Source: Chloroflexota bacterium | GTDB taxonomy: Bacteria > Chloroflexota > Limnocylindria > P2-11E | DNA: 63,912 nt | NCBI GenBank assembly: GCA_016194865.1 | Contig: JACQAT010000010.1 | Span: forward strand, 1 to 63,912 | Reading direction: 5' to 3' | In this document: one piece after another, positions 16,737-25,274 of the stretch | Layout: each line of letters begins with the position of its first letter | How positions within the stretch are numbered: position 1 is the stretch's first letter | The notes under the pieces: model-generated | The model's input: the letters and a program-made list of their open reading frames with translations, nothing else | What the model was told of the DNA's origin: nothing | Databases searched by the model: none | Made by a program: the position numbers and the translations under genes

Positions 16737-18010
16737 CGTTCGAGACAGCGGTCCCGGGAGAGCGCGCGTACCTCGTCGGACTCGACCGCGCCGACGCGCG
16801 CCTCGACGGCGAGGATTCGCTCGAGGAGCTCGCCGCGCTCGCGGCGGCCGCGGGCGCGGCGGTCGTCGGGCGCACGCTCCAGAAGCGACGCGATCCCGAT
16901 CCGAGCACGTATGTCGGCAAGGGCAAGGCGTACGAGCTCAAGGCCGAGATGGCGCGGCTCAACGCGGAGCTGCTCATCACCGACGACGAGCTGCGGCCGC
17001 GCCAGCAGCGCGAGCTCGAGAAGGTCACCGGTCTCCGCGTCATCGACCGATCCGCCGTGATCCTCGACATCTTCGCAAAGCACGCGCGCACGCAGGAAGG
17101 AAAGCTCCAGGTGGAGCTGGCCCAGCTCGAGTACCGGCTGCCACGGCTGTCGGGAGTGGGGAAGGAGATGTCGCGCCTCGGCGGTGGCATCAACACCCGC
17201 GGTCCTGGTGAGACGAAGCTCGAGAGCGACCGGCAGGTCATCCGCAAGCGCATCCAGGAGCTTCGGGCGCGCCTCGGCGAGGTCGCGAAGCAGCGCGAGC
17301 GCAGCCGTCGCCAGCGGTCGGGTGAGGGGCTCTTCCTCGCGGCCCTCGTCGGCTACACGAATGCCGGGAAGTCCACGCTGCTCAACGCGCTCGCCGGCAG
17401 CGACGTCTTCGTCGCCGACCAGCCGTTCGCCACGCTCGATCCCACCACGCGGCGCGTCACGCTATCGAGCGGCACGATCGCACTGCTGTCCGACACCGTG
17501 GGCTTCGTGAACAAGCTGCCGCCGACGCTCGTGGCGGCGTTCCGGGCCACGCTCGAGGAGCTGGATGACGCCGGCCTGCTCGTGCACGTCGCCGACGTCG
17601 CGCACCCGAACCTGCACGAGCGCATCGCCGTCGTGAACGACACGCTCGCCTCGCTGAAGCTCGCCGATCGTCCGTCACTGCTCGTGCTGCACCAGGTCGA
17701 CCGCCTCACGGGCGCCGAGGGAAGCGGACTGCGCGAGGCGCTCGAGGCCGAGTTCCCGCGCGCGGTCTTCGTCTCGGCCCGCAGTGGGGAAGGCCTCGAT
17801 GCGCTGCGCGAGGCCATCGCCGTCGCCGCGCGCAGCGGATGGCGCGCGGTAAATGTCACGCTGCCTCATGAAGCGGGCGCCTACGTGCAAAGGATCCGCG
17901 AGCGTGGCTCGCTCAAGCGCGCCGACTATCGCGAGCGCGGCATCGAGATCGAGGCCGACGTCCCCGCATCCCTTGCCGCGGAGCTGGAGGCCCGCGCGAC
18001 CGCCTCGTGA
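16733..18010 (+). CDS. hflX: Ribosome-associated GTPase HflX
   Basis: 425 residues. HflX splits stalled or stress-arrested ribosomes. The N-terminal HflX domain contains PDPSTYVGKGKAYELKAE, DDELRPRQQRELEK and GVGKEMSRLGGGINTRGPGETKLE, then a coiled linker. The G domain has GYTNAGKST (G1), a TLDPTTRR switch I, DTVGFVNKLP (G3, DTVG rather than DxPG, usual for HflX) and LHQVDR at G4. G4 is HQVD instead of NKxD. GTG start overlaps the dapF remnant's stop region. The stop overlaps the MFS gene (GTGA). Confidence 0.95.
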   Translation: MTFETAVPGERAYLVGLDRADARLDGEDSLEELAALAAAAGAAVVGRTLQKRRDPDPSTYVGKGKAYELKAEMARLNAELLITDDELRPRQQRELEKVTGLRVIDRSAVILDIFAKHARTQEGKLQVELAQLEYRLPRLSGVGKEMSRLGGGINTRGPGETKLESDRQVIRKRIQELRARLGEVAKQRERSRRQRSGEGLFLAALVGYTNAGKSTLLNALAGSDVFVADQPFATLDPTTRRVTLSSGTIALLSDTVGFVNKLPPTLVAAFRATLEELDDAGLLVHVADVAHPNLHERIAVVNDTLASLKLADRPSLLVLHQVDRLTGAEGSGLREALEAEFPRAVFVSARSGEGLDALREAIAVAARSGWRAVNVTLPHEAGAYVQRIRERGSLKRADYRERGIEIEADVPASLAAELEARATAS

Positions 18011-19212
18011 GCACGAGCTATCGCGACCTCGCGCACGTCCCGGGATTCCCGCGTCTCGCGCTCGCGACGCTCCTCGTCCGCTTGGGCGCCGCGATGTCGC
18101 AGCTCGCGCTCGTCCTCTTCGTGCTGGCCACGTACCGCTCCGCCGCGCTGGCCGGCATCGCGGTGTTCCTGAGCGTCGCGCCGGGCATCATCGTCAGCCC
18201 GCTCGCCGGCGCGCTCTTGGACCGGCACGGTCGGGTCCGTCTCATGATCGTGGACTACTCACTGTCGGCGGCCGTGCTCGCGGCGATCGTGGCACTCGCG
18301 ATCGCGGGCGCGCTGCCGCTGTGGCTGCTGCTCCTGCTCATCGGGATCAACTCGCTGGGGAATCCGCTCGGTACGACCGGCGGTCGCACGTTGTTCCCGC
18401 TCGTCGTGCCGCGCCATCTGTGGGACCGCGCGAATGCGATCGACAGCACGGGCTACGCGTTCACGACGATCCTCGGCGCACCGCTGGCGGGCGTGATCAT
18501 CGCGATCTCGCGACCGGAGACCGCGCTCGCCGTGACCGCGCTGGTCTTCGTGGTCGGTGCGCTGTCACTCATCGGCGTGCGCGAGCCGGCGCTGGCCGAT
18601 CGCGGCACCGGGATCCTGCGCGAGGCCCTGGCCGGCCTGCGGTACGTGCTCGGCCATCGAAGCCTGCGGAGCCTCGCCCTGAGCGTCTCGATCACGAACC
18701 TCGCGCAGGGGATCCTCGTTATCGCGCTCCCGGTGCTCGTCCTCGAGAGCCTACACGGGTCGAGCTCGCTTGTCGGCGTGCTCTGGGCCGTGATGGGGGT
18801 GTCCGGGATGGCGTCGGGCCTCGTGGCCGGGCGGCTCGGGAGCGAAGGTCGGGAACGGACGTTCCTCATCATCGGGCCGCTCGTGGTCTCGCTCGGCTGC
18901 GCCGTCCTGGCGGCATCGGCGAATATCGGGATGGTCGTCGTCGCCGTGGTGATCCTCGGCCTCGCCGCGGGGCCGCTCGACATCGGGCTGTTCTCGCTCC
19001 GGCAGCGTGTGACGGATCCCGCGTGGTTCGGCCGCGCCTTCGCGGTGTCGATGCACCTCAACTACGCGGGGGTCCCGATCGGCTCGGCCATCGGGGGTCC
19101 GTTGGTGACGGCATCGGTGACGCTCGCGTTCGCCGTCGCGGTGGGCTTCAGCCTGCTGGCCGCTGCGGTGACGCTGCTGGCGCTCCCGGCGGGGGAGGCA
19201 CGGCCGGTCTAG
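18007..19212 (+). CDS. MFS transporter
   Basis: 401 residues with about 12 membrane helices. The N-terminus LALATLLVRLGAAMSQLALVLFVLATYRS and the loop LDRHGRVRLMI (loop 2-3 of MFS) are typical of drug or metabolite exporters of the MFS_1/MFS_3 type. The middle loop (about residues 190-215) separates two six-helix bundles. The substrate is unknown. GTG start overlaps the hflX stop. Its TAG and the TAG of the convergent sulfurtransferase share the palindrome CTAG (19209-19212), so the two genes end on the same four bases. Confidence 0.9.
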   Translation: MSTSYRDLAHVPGFPRLALATLLVRLGAAMSQLALVLFVLATYRSAALAGIAVFLSVAPGIIVSPLAGALLDRHGRVRLMIVDYSLSAAVLAAIVALAIAGALPLWLLLLLIGINSLGNPLGTTGGRTLFPLVVPRHLWDRANAIDSTGYAFTTILGAPLAGVIIAISRPETALAVTALVFVVGALSLIGVREPALADRGTGILREALAGLRYVLGHRSLRSLALSVSITNLAQGILVIALPVLVLESLHGSSSLVGVLWAVMGVSGMASGLVAGRLGSEGRERTFLIIGPLVVSLGCAVLAASANIGMVVVAVVILGLAAGPLDIGLFSLRQRVTDPAWFGRAFAVSMHLNYAGVPIGSAIGGPLVTASVTLAFAVAVGFSLLAAAVTLLALPAGEARPV

Positions 19213-20069
19213 CTGCGGCCCTCGGTGATAGGGACGGTCGCGTCGTTGCCCCATTCCTCCCACGAGCCGTCGTAGGTGCGGACGTCGTCATGGCCGAGCG
19301 CTGTAAGCAAGAGATGCGTGAAAGCCGCACGGACCCCGGCCTGGCAATACGTGACGGTCTTCGTCTCCGCGCTGAAGCCGGCGTCGGCGTACAGCGTCTC
19401 GAGCTCGTCGGGATCCTTCAGCATCCAGCCGTCGCGGAGCGCGTCCTTCCAGAGCAGATGCACCGCGCCAGGAATGTGGCCGCCCCGTGCCGCCCGCTTC
19501 TCCTCGCCCGTGTACTCGCCGTAGCGGCGCACGTCGAGCAGCCACGGGTCGCCCTTGTGGACCGCCTCGAGGACCTCGGCCTTCGACGCGATGACGCCCT
19601 CGCGCGGTGTGGCGACGAACGGGTTACGCGGGGTCGGCGGGGTGACCTCGCCCGTTTCGATCGGCCGGCCTTCGGCGATCCACTTCTGGATGCCGCCCTC
19701 CATCACCGCGCACGTGTCGTGTCCGTAGCGACGCAGCGCGAGCCACAGGCGAGCCGCGTGATGGCCGCCCTCCGCGTCGTAGCCGATCACGAGCGTGTCG
19801 TTCCCGATGCCCATGCGGGCCATCGCCGCCTCCATCTCGCGCGGGCCGAGCAGCATCCAGCGCGGGTGGCCCGAGGGAGGTGGGGGAGTCGCGAGATCCT
19901 TCGACCAATCGCAGTGCACGGCGCCGGGAAGGTGGCCGTCCAGATACGCGGCGCGGCCGTCGCCCTCGAAGGTGAATCGGCAGTCGACCACGCGGACGAG
20001 ACGGTCGGGCAGCGCCTCCGCCACGCGCTCGGTGGACCAGAACAGGTCGGGGCGCGCGAACTGGCTCAC
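19209..20069 (-). CDS. Sulfurtransferase (thiosulfate/3-mercaptopyruvate type), two rhodanese domains
   Basis: 286 residues from GTG 20069. Domain 1 (about 1-150) is the inactive rhodanese repeat (VVDCRFTFEGDGRAAYLDGHLPGAVHCDW). Domain 2 carries the catalytic loop TYCQAGVRAA with Cys near residue 241, and LLDVRRYGEYTGE. The loop CQAGVR differs from the classical CRKGVT (thiosulfate) and CGSGVTA (mercaptopyruvate) versions, so the donor is uncertain. It is divergent from a glutaredoxin-like gene with 23 bases between starts, hence overlapping promoters or leaderless mRNA. Confidence 0.9.
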   Translation of the reverse strand: MSQFARPDLFWSTERVAEALPDRLVRVVDCRFTFEGDGRAAYLDGHLPGAVHCDWSKDLATPPPPSGHPRWMLLGPREMEAAMARMGIGNDTLVIGYDAEGGHHAARLWLALRRYGHDTCAVMEGGIQKWIAEGRPIETGEVTPPTPRNPFVATPREGVIASKAEVLEAVHKGDPWLLDVRRYGEYTGEEKRAARGGHIPGAVHLLWKDALRDGWMLKDPDELETLYADAGFSAETKTVTYCQAGVRAAFTHLLLTALGHDDVRTYDGSWEEWGNDATVPITEGRS

Positions 20070-20092
20070 GCCGACAATGTAGCCGTGACGAG

Positions 20093-20317
20093 ATGCGGGT
20101 GACGCTCCTCGAGCGACCGGGATGCGGGCTCTGCGAGGAGGCGTACCAGGCGCTGCGGCGCATCGGCCGCAGGGTGCGCGTCGACGTGGAGCGGCGCGTA
20201 ACCGATGACGCGCGCTACGCGCTCCGCGTCCCGGTGCTGCGCGTCGGCGATGCCGAGCTCGACGTCGCGGGTCTCGAGGACGGCGCGATCGAGCGCTGGC
20301 TGCGGGCGCCGTCGTGA
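20093..20317 (+). CDS. Glutaredoxin-like thiol protein (DUF836 type)
   Basis: 74 residues. The N-terminus MRVTLLERPGCGLCEEAYQAL has the thioredoxin-fold first strand and a CxxC (CGLC) at the start of helix 1. A short core then leads to VPVLRVGDAEL with the cis-proline typical of glutaredoxin-like DUF836 proteins. It probably acts in thiol redox in the cytoplasm. Its location beside a sulfurtransferase suggests sulfur or redox chemistry. The stop overlaps the next start as GTGA. Confidence 0.82.
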   Translation: MRVTLLERPGCGLCEEAYQALRRIGRRVRVDVERRVTDDARYALRVPVLRVGDAELDVAGLEDGAIERWLRAPS

Positions 20318-20502
20318 GCCTCGAGGCCGTTGTCTTCGACACGGAGACGCACCTTCTTGCGGCGCTCGATGGCTATGCGCGCTCACGACCCAGGTTCGCA
20401 GCGGCGCGAGCCTGGCACATGGATCGCCGACCTTTCCGCATGATGAAGTCGTGGTCTAGACACGCTCCGTTTTCGGTAAACATGCGGATACCGGCCGACT
20501 GA
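20314..20502 (+). pseudogene. 62-residue ORF, probable truncated 5' end of a lost gene
   Basis: GTG 20314 overlaps the glutaredoxin-like stop (GTGA), so initiation is credible. The first 20-30 residues (SLEAVVFDTETHLLAALDGY) look like a folded protein's N-terminus; the remainder (ARAWHMDRRPFRMMKSWSRH) does not. FDTET resembles the Exo I motif of DEDD exonucleases, but the match is too short to name. I read it as a gene truncated when sequence to its right was replaced, next to the accessory segment. Bases 20503-20562 show no clear promoter or riboswitch. Confidence 0.4.
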
Positions 20503-20562
20503 GCGCTCCCATCGTGGCCCGGCGCATGCGGCGCGTCCCGGCAGGATGGGGGCAATCCTCTC

Positions 20563-23500
20563 TTGACCCACCTGTTCCGTGACTGGACCCTGCTGGCGTC
20601 GCTCGCGAGCCAGGAATTCCTGTGGATCACGTTCGTCATCGTGACGGCAAGGGCCCTTCGCCAACGCCGGCGAGCGGCCATCGACGTGGCGATCCTCTTC
20701 GGCGTGATGGCGATGCTCATCAGCGCGTCACGCATCGCGATCGCGACCGGTATCCCCAGCGTCACGCGCGTCCTGATCCAGGAGCTGCTCATCCTCGCGC
20801 TGCCGTGCCTCATGCTCAGCCTCGTCGCGGATTTCGCGAGCGTGCGGCGTTCCACGATCGTGCTGGCCGGCTTCGCCCTCGTGACGCAGGGCATCGCGTT
20901 CGTGGTCTTGGCGGGAGCGCTTCCACCGGTGCTCGCCGCGAGCGCGACCGCGTACGTCGTCGTGCCCATCGGCTGGGCGGCGCTGGCGTTCGCCCGCGAG
21001 GCGCGCCGCAAGACCGGGGTCACCGTGCGGCGCTATGCGGCGATCGCGGTGGGCACGGTACTGGCTGCCGCGAACCTGACCGAAGTCGGTATCATGGCGG
21101 CGCTGCCGGGCCTCGCGGCAACCTCCTTGACGCTGCTGCAGCCGCTCCTGAGCCTGGGGGTCGGCATCGCGTACCTCGTCGGGTTCGCGCCGCCCCTTTG
21201 GCTGCGGCGAGCGTGGCAGGACGATGAGCTTCGGTCCTTCCTGGAGCGTGCGCCGGCGTTGTCCGGCCTGACGGACGGCGCTCTCCTGACGGCACTCGCG
21301 TCCGGCGCCCGGGAGGCGCTCGGCTGCGACGGAGTGCTCATCGGGATCGTCGAAGGCGAACGCCTGCGGTTCGTCGGTACAGGACAGCCGTATGAGGCCG
21401 ACCTGCGCACGACGTTCGGAGGACGCGCGATCCTTGCCGGACGCGCGCTTGTCTCGTTCGATCCGATCCGGGAGATCCCGGAGCGTGCCGAACTCTATCT
21501 TCGGACCGGCGCGAAGATGCTGCTGGCGGCGCCCATCCGCATGGGCGACGATGTGCTCGGCGTGCTCACGGCTCGCGCCTCACACGTATCGCTCTTCGCC
21601 GAAGAGGATCTGGACCTCTGCCAGCTCCTCGCGGACCAGGCCGCGGTCGTCCTGAAGAATCGACAACTGATCGACGAGTCGCGAGAGAGTCACGATCGGC
21701 TCCGCATGATCGTCGATTCAGCGCACGACTCGATCATCGGGCTGGACCGACAGGGGTCGATCACCGAGTGGAACGATCGTGCCACGGAGCTGTTCGGTCG
21801 GACACGCGATGAGGCGATCGGGCGAGATGCCGCGCCGCTGTTCGCTCACGGCATCTCCAGCCAGCTGGCGTCCTGGCTCGGCGATCGGGTCGACGGGCCG
21901 CACGGTCCGAGCGACGTGTTCGAGGCGGACGTCCACGGGATGTCCGGGATCGAGATCCCCGTCGAAGTCGCGCTCAGCGCGACACCGGGGAGCGGCCCGA
22001 CCGCGGTCACGATGTTCGTCCGCGACATCCGCGAGCGACGGCAGCTGGAGCTCGAGCGCGAGCACCGCGCCGACCATGACACGCTAACCGGGCTGCCGAA
22101 CTCGCGATTGGTGAACCAGCACATGCTCGAGAGCAACATGGTCGCGCTGGTACGGGACCAGCCATACGCGATCCTCCTCATGGATCTGGACGACTTCGCC
22201 GAGGTCAACCAGACGTTCGGCCATGCCGTCGGAGATCAGCTACTCATCCAGATCGCACGACGTCTCGAAGCGATCGTCTCGGCGCCACAGCTGGTCGGCC
22301 GATGGAGCGGCGACCAATTCGTGGTCTTCCTGCCGCGCGACGGCCTCGCGACGGCCGAGCAGATCGCGGCGCGCATTCTGGCGTCACTCGAGGCGCCGTT
22401 CTTCATCGAGACGGAGCGCATCGAGATCGGTGCCAGCATCGGCATCGCCGTGTACCCGGACCACGCGGACGACGCACGGGCGCTCGCCGCCGCGGCCGAC
22501 GTCGCGCTCGGCGTGGCCAAACGGACCACGAACTCCTTCGCGGTCTATCCGCTCGAGAGCGGGCCACGACAGTCGCGTCGCATGTCGCTGCGGGCGGATC
22601 TCCGCCGCGCGATCGAAGGGGGAGGGCTCGAGCTCCATTACCAGCCGATCGTTTCGATGCGCTCGGGCGATGTCGAGCGTCTCGAGGCGCTCGCGCGCTG
22701 GGATCATCCGGAGCGCGGTCCGGTGCCGCCGAGCGAATTCATCGAGCTCGCCGAGCGCACCGGTCTGATCAGATCCCTGACCGAGTGGGTCTTCGGTCAG
22801 GCGTGCACGGACCTCGCCGGGTGGCGACGATCGCACCCGTGGCTGCGGGTGTCGGTCAACCTGTCGACCCGCGCCTTCGCTGACGCGGCGCTGGTCGATC
22901 GCATCAACGCGGCGGCGGCCCGCACTGGGGCGGGGGACAACGCGCTCTGCGTGGAGATCACGGAAACGGTCCTCATGACGGAGCCCGAACGCGCACGTCA
23001 CACGATCTCTCGGCTGCGCGAGTGCGGGATCCGCGTCGAGATCGACGACTTCGGAACCGGCTACAGCTCGCTGGCATACCTGCAGCGCCTCGCCGTCGAC
23101 GCGGTGAAGATCGACAAACAGTTCGTCGCGGCGATGACCCACGATCCGCGCAGCGATTCGATCGTCCGCGCGGTCATCCGTCTATCCCACGAGCTCGGAT
23201 TCGAGGTCGTCGGCGAGGGAGTCGAGGATCGATCGGTGTGGGATCTCCTCGCGGCCAACGGCTGCGACACGGCACAGGGTTTTCATATCGCGAAGCCGAT
23301 GGCAGGCGAGGCCGTCGCGCCATGGCTCGATCTCTGGCGCACACGCCTGCCGAGCACCGCACCGACGCTCAATGACCCGGCCGGTCTTCTACCGGCGCGT
23401 CGCGACCAGGGCCTGGTCCTGATCGTCGACGACGATCCGGCCATGGTCAGCGTCGTGCGCGACGTGCTGCGAGACCACGGCTACGGGGTCGCCACGGCAA

Positions 23501-23778
23501 CGAATGGTGAGGAAGCGCTGGCATCGATACGCAAGATGCGACCGTCCCTCGTCCTGCTCGACGTCCACATGCCGATCATGGACGGCAGCGGCTTCGCGAA
23601 GGCGGTCCGTGAACGCGGCATCACCGTTCCCGTGGTCGTGATGACCGCCGGCGGCAACGCGCAACGCTGGGCGAAGCGACTCGACGTGCGCGGCCATCTC
23701 GCGAAGCCGTTCGCGATCGATCAGCTGCTCGCCGTCACCCGCCGATTCATCGACACACCGCGGCCGTTGTCGAACTGA
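20563..23778 (+). CDS. Membrane GAF-PAS-GGDEF-EAL protein with C-terminal receiver domain
   Basis: 1071 residues from TTG 20563. About seven membrane helices (1-210) are followed by GAF (about 236-372), PAS (382-500, SIIGLDRQGSITEWNDRATELFG), GGDEF (504-660), EAL (676-925) and a REC receiver at the very C-terminus (about 945-1068). The GGDEF signature is degenerate (WSGDQF), so cyclase activity is doubtful. The EAL domain keeps YQPIV, LEALARW, NLSTR, ITETVLM, IDDFGTGYSSL and VKIDKQFV, so c-di-GMP hydrolysis is likely. REC has DDD, LLDVHMP (phosphorylatable Asp), MTA and AKPF. A REC after EAL is unusual; it is more often N-terminal. The last codons lie in the 20-bp repeat at the IS border. Confidence 0.93.
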   Translation: MTHLFRDWTLLASLASQEFLWITFVIVTARALRQRRRAAIDVAILFGVMAMLISASRIAIATGIPSVTRVLIQELLILALPCLMLSLVADFASVRRSTIVLAGFALVTQGIAFVVLAGALPPVLAASATAYVVVPIGWAALAFAREARRKTGVTVRRYAAIAVGTVLAAANLTEVGIMAALPGLAATSLTLLQPLLSLGVGIAYLVGFAPPLWLRRAWQDDELRSFLERAPALSGLTDGALLTALASGAREALGCDGVLIGIVEGERLRFVGTGQPYEADLRTTFGGRAILAGRALVSFDPIREIPERAELYLRTGAKMLLAAPIRMGDDVLGVLTARASHVSLFAEEDLDLCQLLADQAAVVLKNRQLIDESRESHDRLRMIVDSAHDSIIGLDRQGSITEWNDRATELFGRTRDEAIGRDAAPLFAHGISSQLASWLGDRVDGPHGPSDVFEADVHGMSGIEIPVEVALSATPGSGPTAVTMFVRDIRERRQLELEREHRADHDTLTGLPNSRLVNQHMLESNMVALVRDQPYAILLMDLDDFAEVNQTFGHAVGDQLLIQIARRLEAIVSAPQLVGRWSGDQFVVFLPRDGLATAEQIAARILASLEAPFFIETERIEIGASIGIAVYPDHADDARALAAAADVALGVAKRTTNSFAVYPLESGPRQSRRMSLRADLRRAIEGGGLELHYQPIVSMRSGDVERLEALARWDHPERGPVPPSEFIELAERTGLIRSLTEWVFGQACTDLAGWRRSHPWLRVSVNLSTRAFADAALVDRINAAAARTGAGDNALCVEITETVLMTEPERARHTISRLRECGIRVEIDDFGTGYSSLAYLQRLAVDAVKIDKQFVAAMTHDPRSDSIVRAVIRLSHELGFEVVGEGVEDRSVWDLLAANGCDTAQGFHIAKPMAGEAVAPWLDLWRTRLPSTAPTLNDPAGLLPARRDQGLVLIVDDDPAMVSVVRDVLRDHGYGVATATNGEEALASIRKMRPSLVLLDVHMPIMDGSGFAKAVRERGITVPVVVMTAGGNAQRWAKRLDVRGHLAKPFAIDQLLAVTRRFIDTPRPLSN

Positions 23779-23790
23779 TATGGAGCGGCC
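23771..23790 (+). repeat. 20-bp inverted repeat, left copy
   Basis: CGAACTGATATGGAGCGGCC. The last 12 bases (23779-23790) are the left terminal repeat of the insertion element; the first 8 include the stop codon of the GGDEF/EAL gene. An exact inverted copy lies at 23980-23999. Confidence 0.9.
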
Positions 23791-24050
23791 CGTCAAGCAC
23801 CGCTCGTGATGGTGGACGCAGCGGCGATCTGGCAGTGGGGCGGAGCGCGGCCGGCCTGGCGGGCGAACGAGCAGGTGGCAGCGGCGACTTCTGACCACAC
23901 TGATATGCGCGGGTCGGGACCGCATGGCAGTGGTGCGTCGGAAGCTGCCTCTCGACTAGGAACGCGGGTCCGGCCCGAAGGCCGCTCCATATCAGTTCGT
24001 TCGAGGATCCTTCCGGAGTCTCGCTCGTTCGCCCGTCACGCCGGCCGCGC
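23791..24050 (-). ncRNA. Candidate bridge-RNA region of the insertion sequence
   Basis: This 260-base non-coding end lies downstream of the transposase, the place where IS1111-type elements encode the structured bridge RNA that pairs with donor and target DNA. It contains an inverted copy of the left junction (23980-23999) including 8 bases of host flank. The 9-mer ACTGATATG occurs near 23899-23907, matching the junction. Such internal copies of end-plus-flank sequence are what guide loops would look like, but I have not folded the RNA, so this is inference. Confidence 0.45.
23980..23999 (-). repeat. 20-bp inverted repeat, internal copy
   Basis: GGCCGCTCCATATCAGTTCG, an exact reverse complement of 23771-23790. 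It lies in the non-coding end of the insertion sequence and repeats both the element terminus and 8 bases of the adjoining host DNA. Confidence 0.9.
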
Positions 24051-25136
24051 TCAGGCCGGCTCGCGCATGACCGCCCAGACGAAGCCGGCGAGCTCGCGCG
24101 CGACGGCCACCGCGGCGACGGTGGTGCGCTTCTTGCGCTCGACCAGGCGCCAGTACCGGGCGTGCAGCCGGCGATCCGCCGCGAAGGCGTGGGCGACGAG
24201 CGCGGCCGGCTGGCCCGCCCGGCGCGTCGCGCTGGCGTGCCTGGGGCGCACCCGGTACGCCCAGGCCGCTTCGACGAGGACGCGGCGCAGGTGGGCGTTG
24301 CCGGTCTTGGTGATCGCGCCGCGGCGGTGGCTCTCACCGCTGGAATGCTCTGAGGGCACCAGGCCGGTGAAGGCCATGAACGACGGGGCCGACTCGAAGC
24401 GCCGGAAGTCGCCGACCTCGACCAGCAGCGTCAGCGCGGTGAGCGCCTTCACGCCGCGCAGGCAGGCGAGCCGCCCGACCCGCAGGGCGTACGGTGGCAG
24501 GGCGGCGATGCGTTCGAGCTCGCGCGTGAGCTCGTCCCGCTGGCGCAGCCGCAGCTCGAGCGCCTCCAGATGCTCGCCGGCGGACCGCTCGAGCGCGGGA
24601 TCGGTGAAGTGCTGACTGCGGATCCAGTCGACGTGCTTGTGGGTCCAGCTCTCGCCGCCGGACCACAGCCGGTCGTGCCGCAGCAGGAATTTCGACAGAC
24701 GGTGCCGGCTGCGCAGGACGTCCTCGCCGAGGTCCTCGCGCAAGCGGAGCAGATCGCGGACCGCCTCGTCTTCGGTCGACGGCACCTTCACCGCGGTGAG
24801 CTCGCCCGCGCGGTGCAGCCGCGCGAGCTTGAGCGCGTCGCGCCGGTCGGTCTTCACCCGATCGCCGGCGCGCCGGGGGATCAGCGCCGGGGCGATGACC
24901 TGGCAGTCGATACCAAAAGACGCGAGCTGGCGCTGCAGCCCGTACCCGCAGGGGCCCGCCTCATAGCAGACGCGCAGCCCCGCGGGGTCGCCCCAGCGGC
25001 TGACGAGCTTCCGAATCGCCGCGGGATCGTTGGGGATCTGGTCCTCCTCAGCCCGGCTCGCGCCCGCTCGCAGGACCGCCACGCTGATGCTCCGCTGGTG
25101 TACGTCGAGGCCGATGTGCGTGAGACTGTTCTGCAC
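24051..25136 (-). CDS. IS110-family transposase (DEDD recombinase)
   Basis: 361 residues from GTG 25136, preceded on the minus strand by GGAGG at 9 bases. The N-terminal RuvC-like DEDD domain starts THIGLDVHQRSISVAVL (first Asp), has VCYEAGPCGYGLQRQL and continues to DRVKTDRRDALKLARL. The Transposase_20 C-terminal domain has LACLRGVKALTALTLLVEVGDFRRF, the conserved FMAFTGLVPSEHSSGE with the serine, and KTGNAHLRRVLVEAAW. All catalytic motifs look intact, so the element may be active. The protein would bind the bridge RNA and recombine donor and target. Confidence 0.93.
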   Translation of the reverse strand: MQNSLTHIGLDVHQRSISVAVLRAGASRAEEDQIPNDPAAIRKLVSRWGDPAGLRVCYEAGPCGYGLQRQLASFGIDCQVIAPALIPRRAGDRVKTDRRDALKLARLHRAGELTAVKVPSTEDEAVRDLLRLREDLGEDVLRSRHRLSKFLLRHDRLWSGGESWTHKHVDWIRSQHFTDPALERSAGEHLEALELRLRQRDELTRELERIAALPPYALRVGRLACLRGVKALTALTLLVEVGDFRRFESAPSFMAFTGLVPSEHSSGESHRRGAITKTGNAHLRRVLVEAAWAYRVRPRHASATRRAGQPAALVAHAFAADRRLHARYWRLVERKKRTTVAAVAVARELAGFVWAVMREPA

Positions 25137-25206
25137 GGCCGGTGTCCTCCGTATGTGGCTCTGTCCGCGCGCACTGCGCGAGCAATCCACGGCTTACGCA
25201 GGCGCC

Positions 25207-25218
25207 GGCCGCTCCATA
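25207..25218 (-). repeat. Right terminal inverted repeat of the insertion sequence
   Basis: GGCCGCTCCATA, the exact inverse of the left terminal 12 bases (23779-23790). Upstream of the transposase gene on the minus strand; CTGA follows immediately outside. Confidence 0.85.
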
Positions 25219-25274
25219 CTGACTAGAGCGGGCGCGGCCCGAGTGCCCAGATGACGACGGAGGGGAGATAAGCC

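Larger units (their letters stand above)
23779..25218 (-). mobile_element. IS110-family insertion sequence, IS1111-like subgroup
   Basis: About 1440 bases bounded by the inverted 12-mers TATGGAGCGGCC (23779-23790) and GGCCGCTCCATA (25207-25218). CTGA lies just outside both ends (23775-23778 and 25219-25222). It carries one DEDD transposase gene on the minus strand, with about 70 bases before the gene and about 260 bases of non-coding DNA after it. A long non-coding end downstream of the transposase and terminal or subterminal inverted repeats are features of the IS1111 subgroup, whereas typical IS110 elements have the long end upstream. It has inserted between the GGDEF/EAL gene and a recombinase gene. 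Confidence 0.75.

Noticed and set aside
20460-20562. c-di-GMP riboswitch before the GGDEF/EAL gene
   Set aside because: The conserved GEMM motifs are not recognisable.
23791-24050. Small ORFs in the non-coding end of the insertion sequence
   Set aside because: Frames are short, lack ribosome sites and show no protein-like pattern; a structural RNA is more likely.
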